DNA of 64,000 nucleotides. It comes from Fusibacter ferrireducens (GTDB taxonomy: Bacteria; Bacillota; Clostridia; Peptostreptococcales; Acidaminobacteraceae). The first letter of the stretch is position 1, and the number at the start of each line of letters is the position of its first letter. Below are positions 33,732-41,460 of the stretch, piece by piece. Both the position numbers and the translations under genes were made by a program. The notes beneath the pieces were generated by a model. It was given only the letters and a program-made list of their open reading frames with translations, was not told the origin of the DNA and did no database searches. Where the stretch lies: positions 330,013 through 394,012 of the forward strand of contig NZ_JADKNH010000004.1 in NCBI RefSeq assembly GCF_015352425.1. Direction: 5' to 3'.

Positions 33732-34265
33732 ATGATCATTACAGAGACGGATAGATTGATTTTAAGAACATGGACACTGGAAGACTTGCCTTATGGCATG
33801 TCGCTCTGGGGTAACGTTGAAGTCATCAAGCACATTGGTCTTGAAAAACCCATGACGCGTGAAGAAGTTTTAGAGTCCATTAAAAAGGGCATAGACCATC
33901 AGATTCGAAATGGTTATCAACACTGGGCAGTCACACTTAAGAAGAGTGGTGAAATTATTGGCGCTTGTGGGTTTAATGCATTTCATCAGGTGAAAGAACA
34001 GGAGCGTTCAATTGAATTGGTCTTTCACTTTATGCCCGAGGCATGGGGCAATGGTTATGCCACGGAAGCTGCTGAGGCATGTCTCAATTATGCCCATGAG
34101 CATATAAAAACCGACCGAATAATTGCTGGTGTTGAGGGCGGCAATATTAGGTCGATTAGAATTTTAGATAAGCTTGGCTTTAATTATATGGGGCTTGTCT
34201 ATTTTGAGGATTCAAAAAAATTTGAACCCATGTATGAATTTAGACTTACACCTAAACGTCGATAG
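33732..34265 (+). CDS. GNAT family N-acetyltransferase, RimJ/RimL type
   Basis: The 177-residue protein opens ETDRLILRTWTLEDL and has the acetyl-CoA loop region (AWGNGYATEAAEACLNYA), with the late NIRSIRILDKLGF helix of RimJ/RimL-type acetyltransferases. It would acetylate an amine, either on a protein N-terminus or on a small molecule. ATG 33732 follows GAGGTG. Its end overlaps the end of the convergent PhzF gene by 14 nt. Confidence 0.9.
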   Translation: MIITETDRLILRTWTLEDLPYGMSLWGNVEVIKHIGLEKPMTREEVLESIKKGIDHQIRNGYQHWAVTLKKSGEIIGACGFNAFHQVKEQERSIELVFHFMPEAWGNGYATEAAEACLNYAHEHIKTDRIIAGVEGGNIRSIRILDKLGFNYMGLVYFEDSKKFEPMYEFRLTPKRR

Positions 34266-35151
34266 TGGTTTCTATTCGAGCGTAGCCACCGACCCAAATT
34301 TCAGGAGAGCTACTTTCATGAACATGGCATTTGGTGTGGATTTCACTGGTAAGTCCCATAGTTTCGCCCTGAAGGATTTTAAGTTCCAGTGATTTCATTT
34401 TGCCAAAACCGTTGAGTCTGATGTGATGGTAGAGGTAACCTGTGAGAGCACCGTTGGATGTACCTGTTGCAGACTCTTCGTCAATGCCATAAAGCGGCGC
34501 AAAATTACGTGCATAAATTTGATTGTTTTCATAGGTGAAAGCGTGAACGCCAACGACGTTTTCTGAGGCAGACAGTGCTGAAAGTTTTTTAAAATCAACG
34601 GATAGAGCATTTAAAAGTGCTCTATTTTTTATGGGCAAGAGGATATCTCTGAGCCCAGTATCCCAAATCTCTACTGGAAGCTGGATTTGATGAGAATAAG
34701 CATCGTAATAACAGGTCATGTCTTCAGCCGAGATCGAAAAAATATGTCCTAAAGTCTCTTTTGAAAGTTCAGAGAGGGTTTCACCTCTAGGCGTTGTTTG
34801 AGACATATAGATCATAGGGGAGCCCTCTTCGATTTCTATTTTAAGCAGACCCGCTTTGGTTTTTTGAACGAGGTGCCGCTTAGGGAGTAGGTGTAATGTA
34901 TTGAGCACATGAAATGCAGCGATTGTTGCATGACCACAGAGAGGCACTTCCTCAGTAGGCGTAAAGAAGGTGACCACAAAATCTGAAGTGTCTTCATCAG
35001 ACTTTAGAACGAAGGCAGTCTCCGAATAGCCTAATTTAGAAGCGATCTTTTGTTTGGAGATATCGTCGAGAGGGTTTTCCAATAAAACGACGCCTGCGAG
35101 ATTGCCACCCATTTCATGATGGGTAAAACTGTTTACTTTATAAGCTTTCAT
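34252..35151 (-). CDS. PhzF family isomerase/epimerase-like protein
   Basis: The 299-residue protein has the PhzF double hotdog-like fold signatures: NLAGVVLL near the N-terminus, the catalytic Glu in LGYSETAFVL, CGHATIAAFHVL, and the late FAPLYGIDEESATGTSNGAL. PhzF itself isomerises a phenazine precursor, but most relatives have unknown substrates, and no phenazine genes are here. ATG 35151 follows CAGGAGGT; it overlaps the RecU stop by 14 nt, so the two are cotranscribed. Confidence 0.88.
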   Translation of the reverse strand: MKAYKVNSFTHHEMGGNLAGVVLLENPLDDISKQKIASKLGYSETAFVLKSDEDTSDFVVTFFTPTEEVPLCGHATIAAFHVLNTLHLLPKRHLVQKTKAGLLKIEIEEGSPMIYMSQTTPRGETLSELSKETLGHIFSISAEDMTCYYDAYSHQIQLPVEIWDTGLRDILLPIKNRALLNALSVDFKKLSALSASENVVGVHAFTYENNQIYARNFAPLYGIDEESATGTSNGALTGYLYHHIRLNGFGKMKSLELKILQGETMGLTSEIHTKCHVHESSSPEIWVGGYARIETTIDV

Positions 35152-35689
35152 TGCTATAACCTCCTGAATTTTCGGTTTTGTATTTGACGTATTCATTTAA
35201 TGTAGGCATATAATTTAAAATGGAGCCACTGCGTTCACGCTTGATTTCAAATCTTGTCATCATGGCCTTATATGGAATGGAACGTCTCTTGTCAGATTCT
35301 ACATAGCTTTTAATAATGTCATAGGGCACTAAGAAAAAAGTATCATTGAATTTAAAGTGGACAATGATAAAAGCAAGTCCTCCTTGTCCTTCTATATCAG
35401 CCATGTATTCAATTTGATGCGTGTGTATATTGTTAAGAGGCAAACTTTTCAGATTGGTCTCTTTGGTATCAAAAGCCACACAAACCCCTTGTATGATGCC
35501 CAGAAAGTCAACCGTTGATTTTTTTTCAAAAAAGGCTTTCGTGATCATCCCAGTTTCATCAATGGCAACCACTTTTATAGGGGTACTAATTTTATCAATC
35601 CTGCAGAGCTTAAGCTGATGATAGTATTGGTGAGTCATGTTGAGTAACTCCTCAAGTGCATCTCCTCGATGACCTCTATTTCGCCACAT
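35138..35689 (-). CDS. recU: Holliday junction resolvase RecU
   Basis: The 183-residue protein matches RecU. An N-terminal RGxxLEELL helix leads to the nuclease core, with KKSTVDFLGII (catalytic Asp and Lys), FDTKET (catalytic Glu-x-Lys-like pair, here Asp-Thr-Lys), LNNIHTHQIEYM, and a late GGLAFIIVHFKFN strand. It cleaves Holliday junctions in Firmicutes in place of RuvC. ATG 35689 follows AGGAGGTCACC. In Bacillus recU is next to a penicillin-binding protein gene; here it leads a PhzF gene. Confidence 0.85.
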   Translation of the reverse strand: MWRNRGHRGDALEELLNMTHQYYHQLKLCRIDKISTPIKVVAIDETGMITKAFFEKKSTVDFLGIIQGVCVAFDTKETNLKSLPLNNIHTHQIEYMADIEGQGGLAFIIVHFKFNDTFFLVPYDIIKSYVESDKRRSIPYKAMMTRFEIKRERSGSILNYMPTLNEYVKYKTENSGGYSNESL

Positions 35690-35746
35690 GGTGACCTCCT
35701 AATATCGTTACCTCTATCATACCGTTAGACTTATTAAAAATCAACT

Positions 35747-36000
35747 TGTGAATAATTGAAAGGATACTTGTGGATAAAATTGTGGATAATGTGCATAACC
35801 GAACTTTATAATTTTGAGGAGGTGTTCTAATGAGCTTTTAATTGTTGAAATAGCGTCCAGATATGAATAAAAGAAGCTCAATGTTAAGAAATATTCGCTA
35901 AAACTTTACAATAAGTTAACAAAAGGCGAAACATTCGGAAAGTTTCGTCGATTCAAACTATTTTTCGTTGTAAATGAGATTGTGGAAAAGCTGTGTATAA
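35747..36000. other. Cluster of five DnaA boxes
   Basis: TGTGNATAA (complement TTATNCACA) occurs five times in the same orientation: TGTGAATAA at 35747, TGTGGATAA at 35769 and 35781, TGTGCATAA at 35790 and TGTGTATAA at 35992. A near match TGTGGAAAA is at 35981. The 415-bp recU-hesB gap contains no dnaA, dnaN or other replication gene. It could be a DnaA-titration site, a regulatory target or a secondary origin-like region. Confidence 0.7.
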
Positions 36001-36031
36001 CCCGTTTACAAAAAAGATACATATTTTGAGG

Positions 36032-36060
36032 TTGACAAGTAATTGGTAGCAGAGTATCAT
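36032..36060 (+). promoter_or_regulatory. Sigma-A promoter of the HesB-like selenoprotein gene
   Basis: TTGACA (36032-36037) and TATCAT (36055-36060) are 17 bp apart, giving a start near 36067 and a 38-nt leader. Confidence 0.8.
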
Positions 36061-36104
36061 AAAGGTAAACCACCCCCTAGCAGGGGGAATGATTGGAGGC
36101 TTTG

Positions 36105-36398
36105 ATGAGAATCACAGTCACAGAAAAAGCAATACAAAAACTTAAGGGCGAAATTCTTAAGAAAGAAAATAGTGGATTTCGTCTTAGCATCAGAGGCATT
36201 GGATGAGGTGGTCCAGTCTTTGGCATTGTTCAGGATGAACAATATGAAAATGATTATATTGAAATCATTGAGGGTATAAAGGTCTTTGTAAGTCAGAAGG
36301 ATATCGAGAAATTTGGTGGTTTTGAAATTGACTATTCAAGTTTCATATTGACACGTGGCTTTTATATTAGAGCACTTAGATATGGCTCTAAGTGTTAA
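36105..36398 (+). CDS. HesB/IscA-like selenoprotein (in-frame UGA read as Sec34)
   Basis: The gene starts at ATG 36105 after TTGGAGGC and reads MRITVTEKAIQKLKGEI, the usual start of HesB/IscA-type A-carriers. The frame meets TGA at 36204-36206, codon 34, in the context RGIG-UGA-GGPVFGIVQDEQ, and then continues without stop to TAA at 36396-36398. That gives 97 residues, a normal length for the family. Homologues have Cys at the UGA position (G-C-[SG]-G-P). A 7-bp hairpin with an AGGAU loop sits 19 nt past the UGA, as in bacterial SECIS elements. HesB-like selenoproteins are a described class. It probably handles iron-sulfur clusters or redox; a glutaredoxin gene follows in the same direction. 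Confidence 0.85.
36207..36243 (+). promoter_or_regulatory. Candidate bacterial SECIS element
   Basis: ATTGTTC (36225-36231) and GAACAAT (36237-36243) form a perfect 7-bp stem with loop AGGAU. The loop G at 36233 is 27 nt after the UGA, within the usual spacing for bacterial SECIS loops, which need an early G for SelB binding. Confidence 0.7.
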
Positions 36399-36420
36399 AT
36401 AAGATTTGGAGGTAAGAATT

Positions 36421-36654
36421 ATGAGTAAAAAAGTAGTGGTATTTTCTAGTAATACATGTGGTTACTGCACCATGGCAAAAGAGTATTTAACTGAAAAAGG
36501 CGTTGCATACGAAGAAAGAAACGTATCCAACGATATTGAAGCCAGAAAAGAGCTGATGTCTAAAGGTTTCATGGGCGTTCCTGTGATCTATGTGGAAGAC
36601 GAAGTGATCCAAGGTTTTAATAAAGCTAAATTAGATGAATTGTTAGGGCTCTAA
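36421..36654 (+). CDS. Glutaredoxin family protein
   Basis: The 77-residue thioredoxin-fold protein has the redox motif CGYC (NTCGYCTMAKEYL, about residues 11-14) and the cis-Pro segment GVPVIYVEDEVIQGFNKAKLDELL. Small dithiol glutaredoxins reduce disulfides or carry Fe-S clusters. ATG 36421 follows GGAGG. It is 22 nt downstream of the HesB-like selenoprotein gene, so both are in one operon, which points to a shared redox or cluster role. Confidence 0.92.
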   Translation: MSKKVVVFSSNTCGYCTMAKEYLTEKGVAYEERNVSNDIEARKELMSKGFMGVPVIYVEDEVIQGFNKAKLDELLGL

Positions 36655-36662
36655 GAAACTTT

Positions 36663-36686
36663 AAAGAGTCCTAGAGACTCTTTTTT
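36663..36686 (+). terminator. Terminator of the selenoprotein-glutaredoxin operon
   Basis: AAAGAGTC (36663-36670) pairs with GACTCTTT (36676-36683), followed by further T residues. Confidence 0.9.
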
Positions 36687-36988
36687 ATTTTTAATCTCAA
36701 CCCCCTTTTGCGTGGGGTGGGGGAAATGAATTGCGGAACAATTTGTTATATTTATCACAAAGTATGATGTGAAATAGAATATATCAAATTATTTTTAGGA
36801 CAAGTTATATTAGATACCCGATCATCCTATAGGTCACATACAGAATAAGGACACTTTTCAAATCAAGATAAAGAAAACTCAATGAAATAAAAACAAGTAT
36901 CTTTAATGCATAAATAATGAGGTACATAGCTTCAATGCATATGTGCGTTAACATAGTGTAATAACAACTTAAAATATGGAGGTTAAAC
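36687..36988. other. AT-rich intergenic region before the fusion flavoprotein gene
   Basis: This 300-bp stretch has no gene. A short C/G-rich patch (36700-36724) is followed by AT-rich sequence. The ribosome site of the next gene (TGGAGG, 36977) lies at its end. I do not see a convincing promoter. Confidence 0.4.
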
Positions 36989-39478
36989 ATGAAGAAGATT
37001 TTAATTGTTGGCGGTGTGGCAGGTGGCGCGAGTACTGCTGCTAGAATGAGAAGGATGGATGAGAGTGCAGAGATTATCATGTTTGAAAGAGGTGAATACA
37101 TCTCTTTTGCAAACTGTGGATTGCCTTACTACATTGGAGGGGCTATCGAAGAAAGAAGTGCTCTCTTAGTGCAGACGCCTGAGGGCATGAAAGAGCGTTT
37201 TAATATCGATGTAAGAGTACAAAATGAAGTGCTTTCAATTGATCGTGAGAAGAAGACCATTTCGGTAAATGATATTGCAAACAATAGAAAGTATGACGAA
37301 TCCTATGATGTCCTTGTGCTTTCACCGGGATCAACACCACTTAAACCACCCATTCCGGGCATTGATTCACCAAATATTTTTACGCTTTGGAATATTCCAG
37401 ATGTGGACCGCATTAAGTCATATGTAGACCATACCAAACCTCAAAAAGCCGTTGTTATCGGTGGTGGATTCATAGGGCTTGAAATGGCAGAAAACCTTCA
37501 CGATCGTGGTATGGAAGTCTCTGTTGTCGAGATGGCGGATCAAGTGATGGCACCAGTTGATTTTGAAATGGCTCAAATTGTTCACCGTCATATGAAACAA
37601 AAGAAGGTAAATCTATATCTCGGTGATGGTGTACAGTCTTTTGAATATCACAATGGACTCACAAAAGTAAAACTTCAAAGTGGCAAGATCGTGGAGGCTG
37701 ACATCGTGATGCTCTCTATTGGCGTCAGACCTCAGAGTGAGCTTGCGAAAGCTGCTGGACTTGAGATCAATGGACGTGGTGGGATTGTTGTAAGCGATAC
37801 GCTAGTTACTTCTGATCCAAGCATTTATGCAATAGGAGATGCTGTAGAAGTCGTGGATTTCATTGGCGGTCAAAAGACCATGATACCTCTTGCTGGACCA
37901 GCGAATAAGCAGGGAAGAATTTGTGCGGATAATATTGCAGGCAAAAATGTTTCTTATAAGGGGACCCAAGGGACTTCTGTTGCAAAAGTATTTGATTTAA
38001 CCGTGTCATCAACGGGTGTTAATGAGAAGAGCTTAAAGCGTGATGGTAAAGTTTACGGCAAGGATTACTATACGACGATTATTCATCCAAATTCACATGC
38101 TGGGTACTATCCAGGCGCTATTCCAATGACGTTGAAACTGATCTTTGGTATGGATGGCAAGGTGCTTGGTGCGCAAAATGTGGGTTATGATGGCGTAGAA
38201 AAGAGAATAGATGTCATTGCAACTGCAATTAGATTTGGAGGTACAGTTTATGATTTAACTGAACTAGAACTCGCTTATGCGCCGCCTTATTCTTCTGCAA
38301 AAGATCCTGTCAATATGGCAGGTTTTGTGGGCGAGAACATTCTAAAGGGCATAACCAAACCGTTCCAATGGCATGAATTTGAAAATATAGACTCAGATGT
38401 CATTATTCTAGATGTTAGAACGCCTCTTGAAAGAGAGATGGGCTACATTGAAAACTCTATCAATATACCTGTGGATGATCTCAGGGAAAGAATGGTTGAA
38501 CTGGATAAATCGAAAAAAATAGTTGTCTATTGTGCTGTGGGTATTAGAGGATATGCGGCGCAGAGAATCCTTGAACAAAATGGATTTGATAAAGTTTACA
38601 ACTTAATGGGTGGTTACACAACTTATTCAGTTGTATTCTGCCAAGATGATGCCACAAAATGCGGTGGAACCCTGCTCGGTGAAGATATTCACGTGTCGGA
38701 ATTTGGCGATGTTGAGGATTTAGATGAAATTGCAAACCCAAATGCAGAAACGATTAAACTCAATGCATGTGGTCTTCAATGTCCAGGCCCGATCATGCAG
38801 GTTCATAAGTCCATCGAAAGCATGACCTCAGGAGATATTTTAGAAGTAAAGGCAACTGATCCAGGCTTTATGAATGATATTGGCGTGTGGTGTGAAAAGA
38901 CAGGCAATACGCTTATGGATTCTGGAAAAGAAGACAAAGCCTTTTTTGCAAAGATTAGAAAAGGGAAAAAGAAAGCTGTAGCACATGTAAATACGGAAAC
39001 GGCTGTTAGAGATGATAAAACCATGGTGGTGTTCAGTGGTGATTTAGACAAGGCCATTGCCACTATGATCATAGCTAATGGTGCGGCATCTATGGGCAAA
39101 AAGGTGACCTTATTCTTCACTTTCTGGGGGCTCAACATACTGAGAAAATCTGAAAAAGTATCTGTTAAGAAAGATTTTGTCAGCAAAATGTTCAGCGCAA
39201 TGATGCCTCGAGGCACGACGAAACTGAAGTTGTCTAAAATGCATATGATGGGTATGGGGTCAAACATGATCCGAATGGTCATGAAAAAACACAATGTGGA
39301 TTCCATTGAAGATATGCTCAAAATGGCGCAAGAAAATGGTGTCAGAATGGTAGCGTGCAATATGAGTATGGACCTCATGGGCATCTCTGCTGAAGAGTTA
39401 ATTGACGGCGTTGAATTTGGTGGTGTTGCATCTATGTTGGGTGCAGCGGAAGATTCGAATATGAGCTTATTCATCTAG
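36989..39478 (+). CDS. CoA-disulfide/persulfide reductase-rhodanese-TusA-DsrE fusion protein
   Basis: The 829-residue protein joins four modules. Residues 1-445 are an FAD/NAD(P)H reductase (GGVAGGASTAARMRR; Cys43 in SFANCGLPYYIGG, the CoA-disulfide reductase active-site cysteine; GDAVEV FAD motif). About 465-555 are a rhodanese domain with active Cys in VVYCAVGIRGY. About 585-655 are TusA-like (NACGLQCPGPIMQ). About 665-829 resemble DsrE/DsrF-like peroxiredoxin-fold proteins (MVVFSGDLDKAIATMIIANGAA). Together these would reduce disulfides and pass sulfane sulfur between domains. A CsoR-family gene follows 62 nt later and probably regulates it. The fusion is long but known in Clostridia. Confidence 0.9.
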   Translation: MKKILIVGGVAGGASTAARMRRMDESAEIIMFERGEYISFANCGLPYYIGGAIEERSALLVQTPEGMKERFNIDVRVQNEVLSIDREKKTISVNDIANNRKYDESYDVLVLSPGSTPLKPPIPGIDSPNIFTLWNIPDVDRIKSYVDHTKPQKAVVIGGGFIGLEMAENLHDRGMEVSVVEMADQVMAPVDFEMAQIVHRHMKQKKVNLYLGDGVQSFEYHNGLTKVKLQSGKIVEADIVMLSIGVRPQSELAKAAGLEINGRGGIVVSDTLVTSDPSIYAIGDAVEVVDFIGGQKTMIPLAGPANKQGRICADNIAGKNVSYKGTQGTSVAKVFDLTVSSTGVNEKSLKRDGKVYGKDYYTTIIHPNSHAGYYPGAIPMTLKLIFGMDGKVLGAQNVGYDGVEKRIDVIATAIRFGGTVYDLTELELAYAPPYSSAKDPVNMAGFVGENILKGITKPFQWHEFENIDSDVIILDVRTPLEREMGYIENSINIPVDDLRERMVELDKSKKIVVYCAVGIRGYAAQRILEQNGFDKVYNLMGGYTTYSVVFCQDDATKCGGTLLGEDIHVSEFGDVEDLDEIANPNAETIKLNACGLQCPGPIMQVHKSIESMTSGDILEVKATDPGFMNDIGVWCEKTGNTLMDSGKEDKAFFAKIRKGKKKAVAHVNTETAVRDDKTMVVFSGDLDKAIATMIIANGAASMGKKVTLFFTFWGLNILRKSEKVSVKKDFVSKMFSAMMPRGTTKLKLSKMHMMGMGSNMIRMVMKKHNVDSIEDMLKMAQENGVRMVACNMSMDLMGISAEELIDGVEFGGVASMLGAAEDSNMSLFI

Positions 39479-39540
39479 TTTTGACAAAGCAAAGGAATCT
39501 GTTATAATAAATTTTATGAATAATGAGATGGAGGATTATA

Positions 39541-39804
39541 ATGTCAACACCAGAATCTAAGAAAAAAATCATCAATCGACTTAAGACGATTAAAGGCCAT
39601 ATTCAGGGCATTGAAAATATGATTGAAAACGATAAAGGGTGTGATGAAGTCCTAATCCAAATAGCCGCTATAAAGCAGTCTATTCATAAAGTCGGATTAG
39701 CCGTTATGGAAGAACATGCATCGCACTGCTTTATGGAAGATGAAGCAGTAGATAAAGAAAAAATGGAAGAGTTGATTAAACTGATGTTTAATTATACGAA
39801 ATAG
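39541..39804 (+). CDS. CsoR/CstR family metal- or persulfide-sensing repressor
   Basis: The 87-residue all-helical protein matches the DUF156 family: NRLKTIKGHIQGIENMIEN, then Cys in KGCDEVLIQ and a His-x3-Cys pattern (HASHC) near residues 64-68. In CsoR these residues bind copper(I); in CstR two cysteines sense persulfide. The adjacent rhodanese/TusA/reductase fusion suggests sulfur sensing, although the His resembles CsoR. ATG 39541 follows TGGAGG. It ends in a good terminator. Confidence 0.88.
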   Translation: MSTPESKKKIINRLKTIKGHIQGIENMIENDKGCDEVLIQIAAIKQSIHKVGLAVMEEHASHCFMEDEAVDKEKMEELIKLMFNYTK

Positions 39805-39857
39805 AAGTTTATGAAGAGTGCTGTAAAAGCACTGAGATGATGTAAAATCAATTCATT

Positions 39858-39897
39858 AAAATTGCCAAGACAATATGTCCTGGCAATTTTTTTTTTT
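39858..39897 (+). terminator. Terminator after the CsoR-family gene
   Basis: AAATTGCCA-GAC pairs with GTC-TGGCAATTT across a small loop, followed by ten or more T. Confidence 0.9.
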
Positions 39898-39898
39898 A

Positions 39899-40001
39899 AA
39901 CAACAAGATTTGAGCCGAAAGCTGTGCTGAGGGATGTTCACCCTCAAACAGCGTCAGCGAAAATCGTTTTGGGGCATCGAAAGATGACACAAATGTTGTT
40001 G
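39899..40001. repeat. Dispersed 103-bp structured repeat, copy 2
   Basis: AACAACAAGATTTG at the left pairs with CAAATGTTGTTG at the right (11 of 12 positions). Inside are the GCTGT-TGAGGG / CCCTCA-ACAGC hairpin and CATC-gaaa-GATG with a GNRA loop. The stem GATTT/AAATC replaces AATTT/AAATT of copy 1, a compensatory change. Confidence 0.85.
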
Positions 40002-40005
40002 TATG

Positions 40006-40074
40006 CAAGATTTGAGCCGAAAGCTGTGCTGAGGGATGTTCACCCTCAAACAGCGTCAGCGAAAATCGGCATCA
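40006..40074. repeat. Dispersed structured repeat, copy 3 (truncated)
   Basis: Bases 40006-40068 are identical over 63 bp to 39904-39966 of copy 2. The right-hand part is missing, so the terminal inverted repeat is lost. It lies directly after copy 2 as a tandem. Confidence 0.85.
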
Positions 40075-40221
40075 AAATAGCTTCTTATCTGGAAATGAGT
40101 TTTAATACATTTTTAATGTTGCGTTTATGAAATTTTATTAAAAATAAGATAAACTTAAGGGTAGCAATAATAAAAGAGAAATAATAAAAAATCATGTGAG
40201 CTGTTTGGAAGGAGTAAAACA

Positions 40222-41460
40222 ATGAAAGGCAAGAAAAAATACTTAGTGATTCTTGGAATTGTTATCATAGTGGCAATTGTAATTGCAGCTACTTTTAAAT
40301 CTAAATCCCAAGATCAAGATTCGAGCAAGGCGTCTATCTATGTTGATGTAGCCTCGGTTGAGAAGGCGGATTTGTCATCGACAATTACAACAAAGGGGAC
40401 TGTAGTAGCAAAGGCAAGTGCTAAAGTCTATTCTGAAGTCGTTGGCATTGTGGCGGACGTATTTGTTGAGGAAGGTGATGTCGTCACAGCGGGGCAGGCA
40501 ATTGTAGCAATGGACACTGAACGATTAGACCAGAGGATAAGGGATGCCAAGCTTCAATGGGAAATTGCTCAAATTAATTATGAAAATGCAACAAATTACA
40601 GCAGTTTAGATGCCTCTGTAAAAAGTGCCAAAACAGCTTATGAGAATGCAAGCAATGACTATGAGGATTCAAAAGTTATGTTTGCAAATGGTGCTTTAAG
40701 TCAGAAAGATTTAGATAGTTCAAAACAAAAATTTGATTTAGCATACAATGCTTATATGGAAGCCATTAACACGAAGAGCAATAAATCAAGCAACAGCAAG
40801 GTCCTTAAATTAACGGCAGAAAAAGCAAAGAACGAGTATGATGATTTGCTTTTGCAAAAGGAAAAAGCGAGTATCAAAACACCTATGGCTGGAACCGTTA
40901 GTAAAGTGGACATTAAAAAATACGATATGACCGTTGAAGGGACACCTATAGCAATTATTGAAACAGTGGATGATCTAGAAGTGTTGGCACATATCGGTGA
41001 ATACGATATCAATAAAATTAAAGTGGGCATGCCAGCCAAGATTACGGGTTACGGCGTTGGAGATGAGCAATATGAGGGCAAAGTTACCTTTGTGGGCAGT
41101 TCAGCAGAAGTGACACAAGCGGGTCAATCTACAGAAAAGAGTGTTCTCGTAAAAGTAGAATTTGATGAGAAAACAGAATTTAAGCCTAATTTCACCGCAG
41201 ATCTAGAAATTGAGTATGCCAAAGCAGATGAGGCAACAGTTGTCCCTTATGAGACATTGTTGAATATAGACAAAGACATTTTTGTGATCAAATTGGTAGA
41301 TGGAAAAGCACATAAAGTAAAAGTTGAGTTAGGCGTGCAGGGAGACCTATCTGTTGAAATTAAATCAGAAGAAATCAAAGAAGGAGATCAATTAATTTTA
41401 AGTCCATCTATGGATATTGAAGAAGGCATGGCGGTTAACTTATTAGGAGAGGGCAAATAG
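40222..41460 (+). CDS. Efflux periplasmic-adaptor (MacA/HlyD-like) membrane protein
   Basis: The 412-residue protein has one N-terminal membrane helix (KYLVILGIVIIVAIVIAAT). A barrel-sandwich/lipoyl half follows (AKVYSEVVGIVADVFVEEGDVVTAGQ), then a coiled-coil hairpin (about 95-205), the second lipoyl half (ASIKTPMAGTVSKVDIKKYDMTVEG), and a beta-barrel domain. This is the MacA-type adaptor that links an ABC pump to the envelope; in a Gram-positive it serves export across one membrane. The next two genes are the matching ATPase and FtsX-like permease. Confidence 0.9.
   Translation: MKGKKKYLVILGIVIIVAIVIAATFKSKSQDQDSSKASIYVDVASVEKADLSSTITTKGTVVAKASAKVYSEVVGIVADVFVEEGDVVTAGQAIVAMDTERLDQRIRDAKLQWEIAQINYENATNYSSLDASVKSAKTAYENASNDYEDSKVMFANGALSQKDLDSSKQKFDLAYNAYMEAINTKSNKSSNSKVLKLTAEKAKNEYDDLLLQKEKASIKTPMAGTVSKVDIKKYDMTVEGTPIAIIETVDDLEVLAHIGEYDINKIKVGMPAKITGYGVGDEQYEGKVTFVGSSAEVTQAGQSTEKSVLVKVEFDEKTEFKPNFTADLEIEYAKADEATVVPYETLLNIDKDIFVIKLVDGKAHKVKVELGVQGDLSVEIKSEEIKEGDQLILSPSMDIEEGMAVNLLGEGK

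Noticed and set aside
35834-35845. Strong GAGGAGGTG ribosome-like site followed by ATG and a stop after three codons
   Set aside because: A three-codon frame is not a gene; I found no open frame downstream that a single UGA readthrough or one-base shift would rescue.
38803-39474. 223-codon minus-strand frame opposite the persulfide fusion protein
   Set aside because: The plus strand encodes TusA and DsrE-like domains there; the opposite frame is a composition effect.
39924-40130. Open frame encoding two copies of MLRDVHPQTASAKI
   Set aside because: It is the translation of the tandem 103-bp repeat copies; it lacks a ribosome site and the conserved signal is base pairing, not protein.
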